Translations under genes and position numbers: made by a program | Source of the DNA: JAUIAI01 sp050633665 | Lineage (GTDB): Bacteria; Pseudomonadota; Gammaproteobacteria; Burkholderiales; Burkholderiaceae_E | Direction of reading: 5' to 3' | Length of the DNA: 64,000 nucleotides | Assembly (NCBI GenBank): GCA_050633665.1 | Contig: JBOEGY010000008.1 | Span: 248,001-312,000 of the forward strand | Shown here: positions 41,980 to 49,714 of the stretch, piece by piece | Layout of the letters: each line of letters starts with the position of its first letter | How positions within the stretch are numbered: position 1 is the stretch's first letter | The notes under the pieces: generated by a model | Seen by the model: only the letters and a program-made list of their open reading frames with translations | The model's database searches: none | Told to the model about the DNA's origin: nothing

Positions 41980-44108
41980 TATTCGGCCCTCGGCTGCGAT
42001 TTATCGACTCTGCTCTGCGCTTTGAGGGCGGCGTTTTCGATATGCAATTCGGTGTTTGTCTGGTCTTTTCTGAGGTCGTTTTGCTTGGCAGAGATATCCG
42101 CCTCTAGCTGCCCCTTTTGTGCAATCAAGTCTCTCGCTTGCGCTTGCAATTTGGTGATTTCGGTTTGCAACGCGGCGCGCTCAGCTTTCACGTTGGCCCG
42201 CTCTGTCTGCGCCTGCGCCCGGTCAACGCGGGCTTGATTAATATCCTTCTTCGCTTGCGTTGACGCTTCGCTGATTTGCTCCATCTTGGCGTCTATTTGC
42301 TGGTCGCGTTGCTGCAACACCTGAACGAGCTGAGTCAGGCCACGCTCAACCTCTTCCGGCATCTTGGCTTCGTCTTCGTCCTTGTCGGCAACCTCCGGAG
42401 GAACCAGCTTTTTAGCCCGTTTTGCCATTTCCTGAGCGCCTGGGAAATCCATGTTCTTTAACCACAGGTCGCCAAACATCTGCATTAGGCCGGGGTCAGA
42501 CGTCACCAGGTCACCGATGATCGTCGCCGCCTCTTGCCGCTTACTGCTGAATGACGGCCCGATGGTCACGATCACATCGTATTTACCGATATGGGGATTT
42601 ATGACCTTTAACACCCCACCGGCCCCGGTCTTGATCTGGTCGTATGGTTTCGCGCTGTTTGGATCGACTCGCACATTGTCTGCCGTGCCATCCTCGCCCA
42701 AAATCCGCTGCATTCTCGGCACGTCGTAAACATGCGGAATCATCTGCATAATGATCCGTCCGGCATGTTGGATGGACTGCGATAGATTGTCTGTGTAGTG
42801 ATAGGTTGATACGTCCGACTCGTCCTGGCGCTCCTGAATTGCCTTGCCTGACTTTTCGTTAGATGGAGCGCCGACCGCCGCCTGATACATGCCAACAGAC
42901 GCTTGAACCCTGCGGCTACCCAGTTCGATTAACTGCCCGTACCCCGGCAGCCGTGAGTCGATATCAGTACGAGACGGCATGGCAATCTGATTGCCCTCTT
43001 GATCGACCCCGTTATACGGCAGGTAATTAGACTCCTCGCCAGCATTCGACCACTCAGTTTCATGCCCCTCAATCGCCTCAATCGCCGCAAGCCACGGGGA
43101 TTTAGCCTGCTTAACAGCGGCCTCGGCCATATTTGACGCTAGATAGTTGTTCAGACGTTGAGGGTCTTTTGACGGGCGAATCAGCCCGAATAGTTCACGA
43201 CTATCACTAGTAAACCGCTCGTTACCGTAAACCGGGACAACGCCGATATACTCTGAGAAGAACTCGTTTTCCTCAAGAACCTCAAGCGCAGTAATCTTGC
43301 GCACCACGTTGACCCATTCAGTCTCCTTGACCTGGCGGAAATTTTCAGGCTTCACAATCAATGCCTGTTCCTCGGTCATTTCACCGGATTCAGTCTTGAC
43401 CTTGGTGCGCTCGCCACGCTTCTCTTTGCGGTGCCATTCAGCGACACGAATGCTATCGCTCGTCAGCCAATCATCATAATCAGATGCATTGGCATTACCG
43501 GCGAACCCCGCCGTATCGCAGCCTGGGTACTCAATCTTGAATCGACTCGGGCGGCGATGCTCAATAATGAATGCCTCGGTTGCGTCAGAGCCGTCCATTT
43601 CAACTGAGAATTCATCGAAATAGACCGACATTGCGTTAGCGATGCGACCAACCATCGGGTCATACAGGTTGCGTCCTTCATCGCTTTGCTTGGCGTAGAC
43701 ACGGAAGAACCCGCGCCCGGTAACCGCCGCCCACTCGGCAGCAGTCTTATAGGCATTTCGAGCGCGGCTAACCTCTTCGATATGGCGGAACAATCCCTGG
43801 ATCGCCTCGGCAACCTCGATATCTGCTTTGTCATCAACCGGGCGGGCATGGATCGACGGGGGGTTGAGGCGGATCTCATTAGTCACCTGCCTGACGTACT
43901 GGCTCACTTCATCCATGACCAAGCAAGCCTTTCCGGCGGCCTCTCGCTGCGCCTTTAGCTTGGCCGGCCACTGCTGGAGTGCGTAAAACTCTAGATCGTC
44001 GCGCCAATCAATGCGCCACTGCGTTTCATGTTCTTCAATAGAGCGAAACGCCCCCATCGCGTCAGTAATCAGCGGGTCGTTTGTCTTTTTCTTGCGTCTT
44101 GAAGCCAA
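41979..44108 (-). CDS. portal protein, P22 gp1-like
   Basis: A 709-aa portal that forms the dodecameric DNA gate. The N-terminal segment DEVSQYVRQVTNEIRLNPP and the stretch AAEWAAVTGRGFFRVYAKQ are typical of the P22 portal family. The C-terminus (about 600-705) is a long coiled coil rich in Gln, Ala and Lys, like the barrel of P22 gp1. The only upstream start is TTG at 44108, next to the terminase stop (TAATTG); the next ATG is 17 codons inside. Length is close to that of P22 (725). Confidence 0.88.
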   Translation of the reverse strand: MASRRKKKTNDPLITDAMGAFRSIEEHETQWRIDWRDDLEFYALQQWPAKLKAQREAAGKACLVMDEVSQYVRQVTNEIRLNPPSIHARPVDDKADIEVAEAIQGLFRHIEEVSRARNAYKTAAEWAAVTGRGFFRVYAKQSDEGRNLYDPMVGRIANAMSVYFDEFSVEMDGSDATEAFIIEHRRPSRFKIEYPGCDTAGFAGNANASDYDDWLTSDSIRVAEWHRKEKRGERTKVKTESGEMTEEQALIVKPENFRQVKETEWVNVVRKITALEVLEENEFFSEYIGVVPVYGNERFTSDSRELFGLIRPSKDPQRLNNYLASNMAEAAVKQAKSPWLAAIEAIEGHETEWSNAGEESNYLPYNGVDQEGNQIAMPSRTDIDSRLPGYGQLIELGSRRVQASVGMYQAAVGAPSNEKSGKAIQERQDESDVSTYHYTDNLSQSIQHAGRIIMQMIPHVYDVPRMQRILGEDGTADNVRVDPNSAKPYDQIKTGAGGVLKVINPHIGKYDVIVTIGPSFSSKRQEAATIIGDLVTSDPGLMQMFGDLWLKNMDFPGAQEMAKRAKKLVPPEVADKDEDEAKMPEEVERGLTQLVQVLQQRDQQIDAKMEQISEASTQAKKDINQARVDRAQAQTERANVKAERAALQTEITKLQAQARDLIAQKGQLEADISAKQNDLRKDQTNTELHIENAALKAQSRVDKSQPRAE

Positions 44109-45593
44109 TTAGGCGCTCATCCATGATTGCGGACCCCGAGGCCCTTCGTTTAGGCGCTTACTAAACTTACGCTTAGGCTTGCCCATCAGCTTCAAGCCGC
44201 GCCCGAATAACGAGCAAACATCAACACCATCGTCATGTCTCCCGGTTGGGAATTTCACTAACTGGTCAAGTAGGTCGTCTTTCCACGGCGCATTTTTTGG
44301 CAGGTGAACCCGACCGCTCGATACAAGCGCCTGGAATGGTCTTGCGCGTATCTCTTTACTTGAGATTGACGGGAGCCACTCAAGACGGCAGTACGCTTCA
44401 CGTTCGCCCATTCTCTTCCTTAGAAACGGGAAAACAGCGTTCTTGATTACCCCTGACTCACCAAACCAAGTCCTCGGCTCGTGCTCAACAATGAGGTCAC
44501 ATTGACTCTCAAACCACTTATCAGGCGTCGTCTGTTCGCGCCACCAATCAACGATGTATAGATCCTCGCCACTCCAAGCGGCCACACCATGCTCTGTGTA
44601 GTCGGCTTTTCTTTCTTCTGTTACCGCGTAATCGCTTGCGCCATAAATCTCCACCCCTGGAGGCAGTTCTTCGTATTCACTGAAATCACTGCCCTTGAAA
44701 TAGTCGCCTTCCTCTTGGGTTGGTTTTTGTTGGTACAAAGCGCCCCAATCCCGCCTGCCAATAACAGACTTAATTTGATTTAGGCGCTCCAGGCTGAACG
44801 ACTCAGGCCACAACGGCTCACCAGCTTCATTAATGGCCGGCAAATCGACTTTGACCCATTGATCGCCGCCAGCCTTCTCGGCCTCCAATAATCGGCCCGC
44901 GAGGTCATCTTCATGCCACCGCGTCTGAATCAGAACAATTGCGCCATCGTCAGTCAGCCGCGTATAAGCCGTGGACGTATACCAATCCCACGCCTTCTCT
45001 CTGACGGTTTCCGAGTCAGCCGACTCGCGATCTTTGAAAGGGTCATCAATGAGAAGCAAGCTACCGCCTCGGCCGGTAATCGGGCCACCAACACCCGCAG
45101 CAACGTAACCGCCTTGCTCAATCAACTTTCCTTCATCGCCACTTCCAACGATATGCCAGTGATTTGCCGCCTTACTGTCAGCAGCCAACGTAACACCAGG
45201 AAAGATTCGCTCGTAACGCTCCATTGAAACGATATTTCTGACTTCACGGCCAAAAGCCCCGGCAAGCTCGCCCCCGTATGACGTAGTTATTACGTCCTTG
45301 GTTGGATTTTTGCCCATAAACCACGCCGGGAACCGACGAGACGCCAATTCAGACTTCCCATGCCTTGGCGGCATGAACACCATCAAGCGCTTTATCTCCC
45401 CCCGCTCAACCGCCTCTAGTGCCTCGGCAATCTTTCGATGATGCGGGGCCGCTCGGTACTTAGGTAAAGTAGCCTCAGTGAACGCTATCAGGCTCGTGCG
45501 GGCCTTCCGCCGCATCAATAGCGCCTGCGCTGCCTGCTGTGGCGATACGCTCAAGTTCTTCGTCCGATAATTGCTCGGCTGCCTTATTGACAT
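44109..45593 (-). CDS. terminase large subunit
   Basis: A 494-aa packaging ATPase and nuclease. Walker A-like PPRHGKSE (residues 75-82), Walker B LLLIDDP, coupling segment IQTRWHEDDL and RNase H-like nuclease residues in ASDYAV and RHDDGVD are all present. ATG 45593 is chosen; a TTG two codons earlier is possible, and so is an ATG 26 codons later. The first 119 bases overlap the small subunit gene, an unusually long overlap for this pair. Confidence 0.92.
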   Translation of the reverse strand: MSIRQPSNYRTKNLSVSPQQAAQALLMRRKARTSLIAFTEATLPKYRAAPHHRKIAEALEAVERGEIKRLMVFMPPRHGKSELASRRFPAWFMGKNPTKDVITTSYGGELAGAFGREVRNIVSMERYERIFPGVTLAADSKAANHWHIVGSGDEGKLIEQGGYVAAGVGGPITGRGGSLLLIDDPFKDRESADSETVREKAWDWYTSTAYTRLTDDGAIVLIQTRWHEDDLAGRLLEAEKAGGDQWVKVDLPAINEAGEPLWPESFSLERLNQIKSVIGRRDWGALYQQKPTQEEGDYFKGSDFSEYEELPPGVEIYGASDYAVTEERKADYTEHGVAAWSGEDLYIVDWWREQTTPDKWFESQCDLIVEHEPRTWFGESGVIKNAVFPFLRKRMGEREAYCRLEWLPSISSKEIRARPFQALVSSGRVHLPKNAPWKDDLLDQLVKFPTGRHDDGVDVCSLFGRGLKLMGKPKRKFSKRLNEGPRGPQSWMSA

Positions 45594-45978
45594 GCTCAAT
45601 ACTTTGTTTGTCTCGCCAAAGCGCCGATTGGCGGTTTTTTAGCCAAAATATAGCGGCCGTCGTGTCAGGGGCGAAGCGTTCCGTGTATTCAACCGTATGA
45701 TCTTCTTTGGTCTTTGCATCGGCTACGATCTTGACCGCCCTATGTTCATACCCGGTGGCCCGCTTATAGAGGCTTTCCGCAACTTTCGCATCAGCGGCAA
45801 ACTTCCCTTCTTTTAGGGCCTCGGAAAATTCCGGATGCACCTTCTTCCATTCGTAAATGGTATCGACGTGGACCTCGAAAAAATCGGCCAGTTGCTCATC
45901 GGTCGCGCCCAGTAAGCACAGGCGTTTTGACTGTGCGACATACTCGGGTTTGTATTTTGTAGGTTGTCCTGCTGGCAT
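45475..45978 (-). CDS. terminase small subunit
   Basis: A 167-aa DNA-recognition subunit. N-terminal helix-turn-helix: YVAQSKRLCLLGATDEQLA then DFFEVHVDTIYEWKKVHPEF, the usual terminase small-subunit form. The helical middle contains SLYKRATGYEH. The C-terminus is acidic. The start codon follows directly on the T-tract of a terminator hairpin, so no Shine-Dalgarno site is visible. Confidence 0.85.
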   Translation of the reverse strand: MPAGQPTKYKPEYVAQSKRLCLLGATDEQLADFFEVHVDTIYEWKKVHPEFSEALKEGKFAADAKVAESLYKRATGYEHRAVKIVADAKTKEDHTVEYTERFAPDTTAAIFWLKNRQSALWRDKQSIEHVNKAAEQLSDEELERIATAGSAGAIDAAEGPHEPDSVH

Positions 45979-46022
45979 AAAAAAAGACCGGCTCTAGGCC
46001 GGCTTTAACTCACCGAAGTGAG
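45979..46022 (-). terminator. double hairpin terminator immediately before the late genes
   Basis: Read on the minus strand: CTCAC-TTCG-GTGAG (46022-46009), then GCCGG (46002-45998)-loop-CCGGT, followed by a C and seven T that run into the terS ATG. A UUCG-capped hairpin followed by a GC hairpin with a T-tract makes a strong stop. Its place after a Q-like gene and before the late operon fits a lambda-type antitermination gate. Confidence 0.65.
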
Positions 46023-46087
46023 GGAGACTATGGAAGTGAAAAAACAGGAAACTCTTCGGCAGTGACGCCACTATAGGCACGACGTTA

Positions 46088-46444
46088 TCAGTTTTGCGTT
46101 TGCGCTGTGTCATGTTTTTCTGTAATTACTCTTTGCCAAGAACGCATTGCCAAATCGAGTTGGGCGTAGAACTTATTGCGGTTCGACTGGTCAGGGATCT
46201 TTGCCGTCATATCCCCTCTGTCGATATAGCGAATCTTTATCACAGCTCTCAATGGCTCCGGCAGGCGCGTGTAAGCCCAATCAACTAGGAGCACGTCTTG
46301 ATCCACGTCCGGCGCGTGGTCGCTCTCCTGGTACCCCCTGCCTACATGCTCGTCATAACCCATTGTGACGGCAGGGCCTCGGAATCGGTTGCCGTTGTCC
46401 ACGTAAACGACCCATTGGCTAATTAGGTGTTTGGTCAGCCTCAT
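46088..46444 (-). CDS. putative late-gene regulator, Q antiterminator-like
   Basis: A 118-aa soluble protein. It starts RLTKHLISQWVVYVDNGNR, and the helical segment LLVDWAYTRLPEPLRAVIKI followed by RYIDRGDM is reminiscent of antitermination Q-type and sigma-like phage regulators. It is the last gene of the early leftward operon, directly before a terminator and the terminase genes, which is where Q stands in lambda-like phages. The family match is weak to my eye; the call rests largely on position. Confidence 0.4.
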   Translation of the reverse strand: MRLTKHLISQWVVYVDNGNRFRGPAVTMGYDEHVGRGYQESDHAPDVDQDVLLVDWAYTRLPEPLRAVIKIRYIDRGDMTAKIPDQSNRNKFYAQLDLAMRSWQRVITEKHDTAQTQN

Positions 46445-46671
46445 TCCTGCTCCTTTGGTTCAAACCATTTGCCGGCAGGGCCGCAAATATAGTCGGCAGT
46501 TGGCGGAGTCTCCCCTTCGCCGCGCAACCCCTCTAGCGTCAAAGTTGGGAAGCCATCAACCGCACTTTGATTGTTCTCGTGAACACAATGGCGCTGCCGC
46601 AACATCTCGCCCTCGTACGCCCCCTTGGGCATGTAATACCGGCAGTCCTTGCATAGCTTCTTATTGGTCAT
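46441..46671 (-). CDS. small cysteine-containing phage protein
   Basis: A 76-aa protein with KKLCKDCRYYMPKG, then CVHENNQ and YICGPAGKWFEPKE: four cysteines spaced CxxC...C...C, a probable single zinc site. The start at 46671 has GGGGGA five bases upstream; the longer frame overlaps its neighbour. It lies in the operon between Lar-like and Q-like genes, with an ATGA overlap to the latter. Confidence 0.55.
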   Translation of the reverse strand: MTNKKLCKDCRYYMPKGAYEGEMLRQRHCVHENNQSAVDGFPTLTLEGLRGEGETPPTADYICGPAGKWFEPKEQE

Positions 46672-46873
46672 TAGATCCCCCGGCGCGTTTCGGTTCGTTC
46701 CATATATGTATGGCCGTGTATTCCGAAGCGAACTTTGGCCCTGTTGCTTCGCATGTCTCACACTCGACCCAACTTGTAGAGTTGTTCATGACCGCCAGCC
46801 TCGCCTCTGCGCCGCAGAACGGGCACGGCTTTAGCTTTGCGACCCTCTCTTTTAGATTGTCTATTTCAGTCAT
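46661..46873 (-). CDS. Lar-like restriction alleviation protein
   Basis: A 70-aa zinc-ribbon protein. LKPCPFCGAEARL followed by WVECETCEATGPK and an Ile-Trp-Asn near the C-terminus (AIHIWNEP) match the Lar family (CPFCG...CxxCGA...WN). Rac-prophage Lar modulates type I restriction-modification to protect incoming DNA. It probably serves phage DNA protection here, though many Lar-like proteins are untested. Confidence 0.65.
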   Translation of the reverse strand: MTEIDNLKERVAKLKPCPFCGAEARLAVMNNSTSWVECETCEATGPKFASEYTAIHIWNEPKRAGGSNDQ

Positions 46874-47192
46874 AGTATTGCTCCGGCGTAACCGCCTTAA
46901 CCCCGGCGGCTTTTAAGTCCCGCTCTCGCGCCCCCTGCAATCCCCGTATATGATCCTGCGCCGCTTGCAATTCAACCTCTAGCCGGCGCACCTTTGCGGC
47001 AAGGTTTTGGTCATCAATGTCGCCCACCAATTCAAGTAGCTTCGCCCTTAGCCGCTTCTTCGCTACAGCTTCATCTTCTGCGATAGATATGGATGAAACA
47101 TGGTCAACAAAAATTGATTTTTCAGCCGCGATTGTCGCTATCCGAATAATCTGATCGGCAATATCGTCTGCAATGTCGAATTTATTACTCAT
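46866..47192 (-). CDS. phage protein of unknown function, helical
   Basis: A 108-aa protein with a coiled-coil C-terminal half (AAKVRRLEVELQAAQDHIRG). No family recognised. It overlaps the nuclease-like gene by four bases and the Lar-like gene by eight. Confidence 0.55.
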   Translation of the reverse strand: MSNKFDIADDIADQIIRIATIAAEKSIFVDHVSSISIAEDEAVAKKRLRAKLLELVGDIDDQNLAAKVRRLEVELQAAQDHIRGLQGARERDLKAAGVKAVTPEQYYD

Positions 47193-47494
47193 TTCAAATC
47201 ACCTGTTATCGGCAACACAGCCGCCACATCCTCAAATCGCTCAATCAAAACCACGGCATCACCCCAAATATCCGCAAACTTTTGCTCGTCCGGCGTCAGT
47301 TTCCGCTTGCTCGGGATTTTCGCCGGATCTTTCACTTCGCACAGCCTGAGCGCCGTTTGATCATTTGGATGGCGGACCACTAGATCAGGGAATCCATCGC
47401 CCAATGCGCTAGTTACCGCCACTCTGTAACCGGCCTGGCGTAGCTCCTTCACTAGTGCCGGCTGGTTCTCGTCTATTCTGGCGGCGCGTCTCAA
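47189..47494 (-). CDS. VRR-NUC domain nuclease-like protein
   Basis: A 101-aa PD-(D/E)xK-type protein. The start ENQPALVKELRQAGYRVA, the acidic site GDGFPDLVV and LCEVKDP (ExK) fit the VRR-NUC group, used by phages as stand-alone nucleases, some structure-specific for Holliday junctions. It lies among replication-region genes, in keeping with DNA processing before packaging. The substrate is not known. Confidence 0.65.
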   Translation of the reverse strand: MRRAARIDENQPALVKELRQAGYRVAVTSALGDGFPDLVVRHPNDQTALRLCEVKDPAKIPSKRKLTPDEQKFADIWGDAVVLIERFEDVAAVLPITGDLK

Positions 47495-47835
47495 AGCTCA
47501 AGCCTGGCCAAAATTGAACTCACCTGGCTGCGCAATTGTGAGATTGCCTGCGCCTTGTCTTGAAGGCTTTGATTTATTGGGGATCTGAAATGTTCAGGCG
47601 TCTCACCAGAGGCGGCCTTAGAACCCGGCAATGAGTCAGCCATGACACCTGTTAACCTTCCCTCAAGCTCATCAATGGTCTCTGCCAATTCTTGAATAAC
47701 ATGACTAACATCCCGTAATGACGCCGATATTTGCGACTCTTCTTTGACCTCGCTACCAAACGCGCCGCCAATGACTCCACCTCGATTCAAATTGGAATAA
47801 GCACTCGCCCCATTCCTTGCGTTGTCTTCTCTCAT
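47491..47835 (-). CDS. phage protein of unknown function, coiled-coil
   Basis: A 114-aa protein with a helical middle (VIQELAETIDELEGRLTGV) and C-terminus (QAISQLRSQVSSILARLEL). The start at 47835 has GAGGA nine bases upstream and avoids overlap with the HTH gene. Function unknown. Confidence 0.5.
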   Translation of the reverse strand: MREDNARNGASAYSNLNRGGVIGGAFGSEVKEESQISASLRDVSHVIQELAETIDELEGRLTGVMADSLPGSKAASGETPEHFRSPINQSLQDKAQAISQLRSQVSSILARLEL

Positions 47836-47855
47836 TGCCCTATTCCTCGTGATAT

Positions 47856-48098
47856 TCAATCGGATTCCACATAAAACACGCATCGCCCCGGCCCCGGCTT
47901 ACGCGGAGTTAACTCCCGGCCCACCTTAAACCCGAGCGCTGTCGCGATCTTCTCTCCGAGCCTGACCTTCTTGTTTTTTACGGCGCTGATATGGGTTTCG
48001 CTGAGATTCATTTCCCGCGACCATCTGCGAGCGGCCCCGGCTCCGCTAGTGATTTTTACTAGCTCCATCCAGACGGCTTCTTCGCTGACCTGTTTCAT
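47856..48098 (-). CDS. HTH phage regulator
   Basis: An 80-aa protein with a helix-turn-helix at about 20-55: RRWSREMNLSETHISAVKNK then LGEKIATALGF. It probably binds DNA as part of early or late control. It is coupled to a 37-aa upstream frame by an ATGA overlap. Which promoter it acts on is unknown. Confidence 0.6.
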   Translation of the reverse strand: MKQVSEEAVWMELVKITSGAGAARRWSREMNLSETHISAVKNKKVRLGEKIATALGFKVGRELTPRKPGPGRCVFYVESD

Positions 48099-48208
48099 AT
48101 CACTAGCTCATCAAGGACTTCGGTTTTATTTTCCGGCGCGGACGGACGGATAGACAATACCGGCAGCGTTCCAGTCAGGATTGCTGTCGTCCATTGGATG
48201 GCGTTCAT
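48095..48208 (-). CDS. 37-aa small phage protein
   Basis: A short frame, MNAIQWTTAILTGTLPVL at the N-terminus and ENKTEVLDELVI at the end. Its ATG overlaps the stop of the preceding gene and its stop overlaps the start of the HTH gene, both as ATGA. That chain makes it more likely real than chance. A hydrophobic first half may be a membrane segment. Confidence 0.5.
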   Translation of the reverse strand: MNAIQWTTAILTGTLPVLSIRPSAPENKTEVLDELVI

Positions 48209-48567
48209 TGAATATCCCTTTGTTGCTCCATCCAAACCAGGCACTCAGTAACCGCATCATCACCAAAAAACTCTCTTACTGCGTTTCGCCAGTGAAGCCT
48301 GTCTTGCAACTTACGGTAGTACTTGATCCGTTCGTTGATCTTAGTCAGATTGGCCTCGGCGGCTTTGCTAGCTGCTATCTCTTTTCTATAATCATTACGA
48401 CGAGCACTATTTGCTGTAGTCGCATTAAGTCTCTGCGCCCGTTGCGATTCTTCCTTGGCGATCTCCTCGCGACGTAACACAAGTTCCTGCTCTGCTTCAA
48501 CAAGCGGCATATCTACAAGACGGTCCCAAAATATCTGCTCACGATCCATCTTTAATATCTCGTCCAT
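48205..48567 (-). CDS. phage protein of unknown function, highly charged helical
   Basis: A 120-aa protein with long charged helices (EAEQELVLRREEIAKEESQR, then EANLTKINERIKYYRKLQD). Similar proteins appear in phage early operons without known role. It overlaps the small 37-aa gene by ATGA. Confidence 0.55.
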   Translation of the reverse strand: MDEILKMDREQIFWDRLVDMPLVEAEQELVLRREEIAKEESQRAQRLNATTANSARRNDYRKEIAASKAAEANLTKINERIKYYRKLQDRLHWRNAVREFFGDDAVTECLVWMEQQRDIQ

Positions 48568-48577
48568 TGGATGCTAT

Positions 48578-48922
48578 TCATTCGGCGGCCTTTTTCAGTT
48601 GCGCCCGGATGGCAGTCAAAACCTCTTGCCCGACTTCTCGGACCGTCTCGGTTTTGCCGGCCTCTATGGCTAGTTTCCCTCCGGCGATAATTGCCATGCC
48701 TGTCTTATCTGGAATCACGGCCCCTATGGATGCACCGATCAAGCCGACAGCGATTAACCGCTCGATAGACTTTTTTGCCTTGGCGCTCGCGTCTAAATCC
48801 GGAGCTTCACACACGAGTCTCGAGAAGCAAGCGCCCACGCAGACCATAGAGCCGACAACCGAAAGAGCCCGACCAATGGTTGGCAGTGTTGTCAGCGCCC
48901 ACAAAATCAATAGGTCACTCAT
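48578..48922 (-). CDS. phage membrane protein of unknown function
   Basis: A 114-aa protein with a first hydrophobic segment (MSDLLILWALTTLPTIG and ALSVVGSMVCVGACFSR) and a second near 70-85 (LIAVGLIGASIGAVI). The start at 48922 is preferred to 48946. It overlaps the 60-aa cysteine protein by eight bases. It is placed in the early operon, so a role in host takeover or exclusion is possible but unsupported. Confidence 0.5.
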   Translation of the reverse strand: MSDLLILWALTTLPTIGRALSVVGSMVCVGACFSRLVCEAPDLDASAKAKKSIERLIAVGLIGASIGAVIPDKTGMAIIAGGKLAIEAGKTETVREVGQEVLTAIRAQLKKAAE

Positions 48923-49097
48923 GCTCACTCTCCCAATCTGATTCATCGCGCCCAGGCCGACCGTCAGCCTCCGGGCAGTCAGCCATTAATCGGCGGCCAA
49001 CCTCTCCCAAAGCCTCACAATCAATCTTGTCTATCCGCTCTGATTTGCAGACATAGCTGGCGCGGAATTTCATGCAGTATGTGCAGTCAATTGGCAT
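48915..49097 (-). CDS. small cysteine-containing phage protein
   Basis: A 60-aa protein with CTYCMKFRASYVC in the first 20 residues and further cysteines at 27 and 41, a possible zinc knuckle, and an acidic C-terminus. AGGAGAG lies before the ATG. No family recognised. Confidence 0.5.
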   Translation of the reverse strand: MPIDCTYCMKFRASYVCKSERIDKIDCEALGEVGRRLMADCPEADGRPGRDESDWESEHE

Positions 49098-49136
49098 TGA
49101 GGCTCTCCTTTGGGTTGCTGGCTAGGCGTGGAGCGG

Positions 49137-49343
49137 TCATACCCGATCCATCCAATACCGATGATGCGTAGCCCCATTGCGAGATTTAACCGGAGCACCC
49201 TCGATTACAAAGCCCTTTTTGCGTAGCTGGTAGATCACATCACCCAGGCGCGTTGCCTTGAACAGCCTCATTGCCTGCATGTTGGTGATTGAGTTACCAG
49301 CCTTGAGCCAGGCGAGCACTTTTTGCTGTTGAGTCTTTTTCAT
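49137..49343 (-). CDS. small winged-helix/HTH phage protein
   Basis: A 68-aa protein: KVLAWLKAGNSITNMQAMRL, FKATRLGDVIYQLRKKGF and HHRYWM read as a three-helix winged-helix DNA-binding domain, common in phage early operons. It overlaps the P-like gene by ATGA. The target is unknown. Confidence 0.55.
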   Translation of the reverse strand: MKKTQQQKVLAWLKAGNSITNMQAMRLFKATRLGDVIYQLRKKGFVIEGAPVKSRNGATHHRYWMDRV

Positions 49344-49714
49344 TTCACCCCCGGCATCCGCTTAAACGTCGTCCCGGTCATCGCTCGGATTTTTGCGAGA
49401 TTGGCGCGGGCTTGTTCTTTGCTGACTGTTGGCATCGGCAACGCTGGTATTTCGCTGTGCTCCGGGCGGTTGAATTGTTTGAGAAGCGTAAGGAACTCTC
49501 CAGAACTTGGCGGCCAGCCCTTACCCTGCTCCCGCAGCCCTTGAAGCGCCTGGTTGATCGTCCGGCTATCGAATCTGGCAAGCATCGGCTCCCACTCGCG
49601 ATTTCTAACCTCGTCTTCAACGTCGCCCCATTCGGTCGTCATTTTCTGAGCGCCGAATATCCCAAGAAACGCTTCAAATAACATTTCCGTTCGAGTCGAT
49701 AACGGTCGGCTCAC
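49340..49714 (-). CDS. replication protein P-like (helicase loader candidate)
   Basis: A 124-aa protein. The segment LFEAFLGIFGAQKMTTEWG, the helix RTINQALQGLREQGKGWPPS and SGEFLTLLKQ resemble the loader-type replication P proteins of lambdoid phages (W-P-P-x-x-x-E-F motif). It would bring host DnaB to the origin. GTG 49714 has AGGAGG close upstream. It follows the O-like gene, as in lambda, with an overlap of 41 bases. Confidence 0.55.
   Translation of the reverse strand: MSRPLSTRTEMLFEAFLGIFGAQKMTTEWGDVEDEVRNREWEPMLARFDSRTINQALQGLREQGKGWPPSSGEFLTLLKQFNRPEHSEIPALPMPTVSKEQARANLAKIRAMTGTTFKRMPGVK

Noticed and set aside
46060..46087. TATAGT on the minus strand as late promoter
   Set aside because: No acceptable -35 at 16-18 bases; left out for lack of support.
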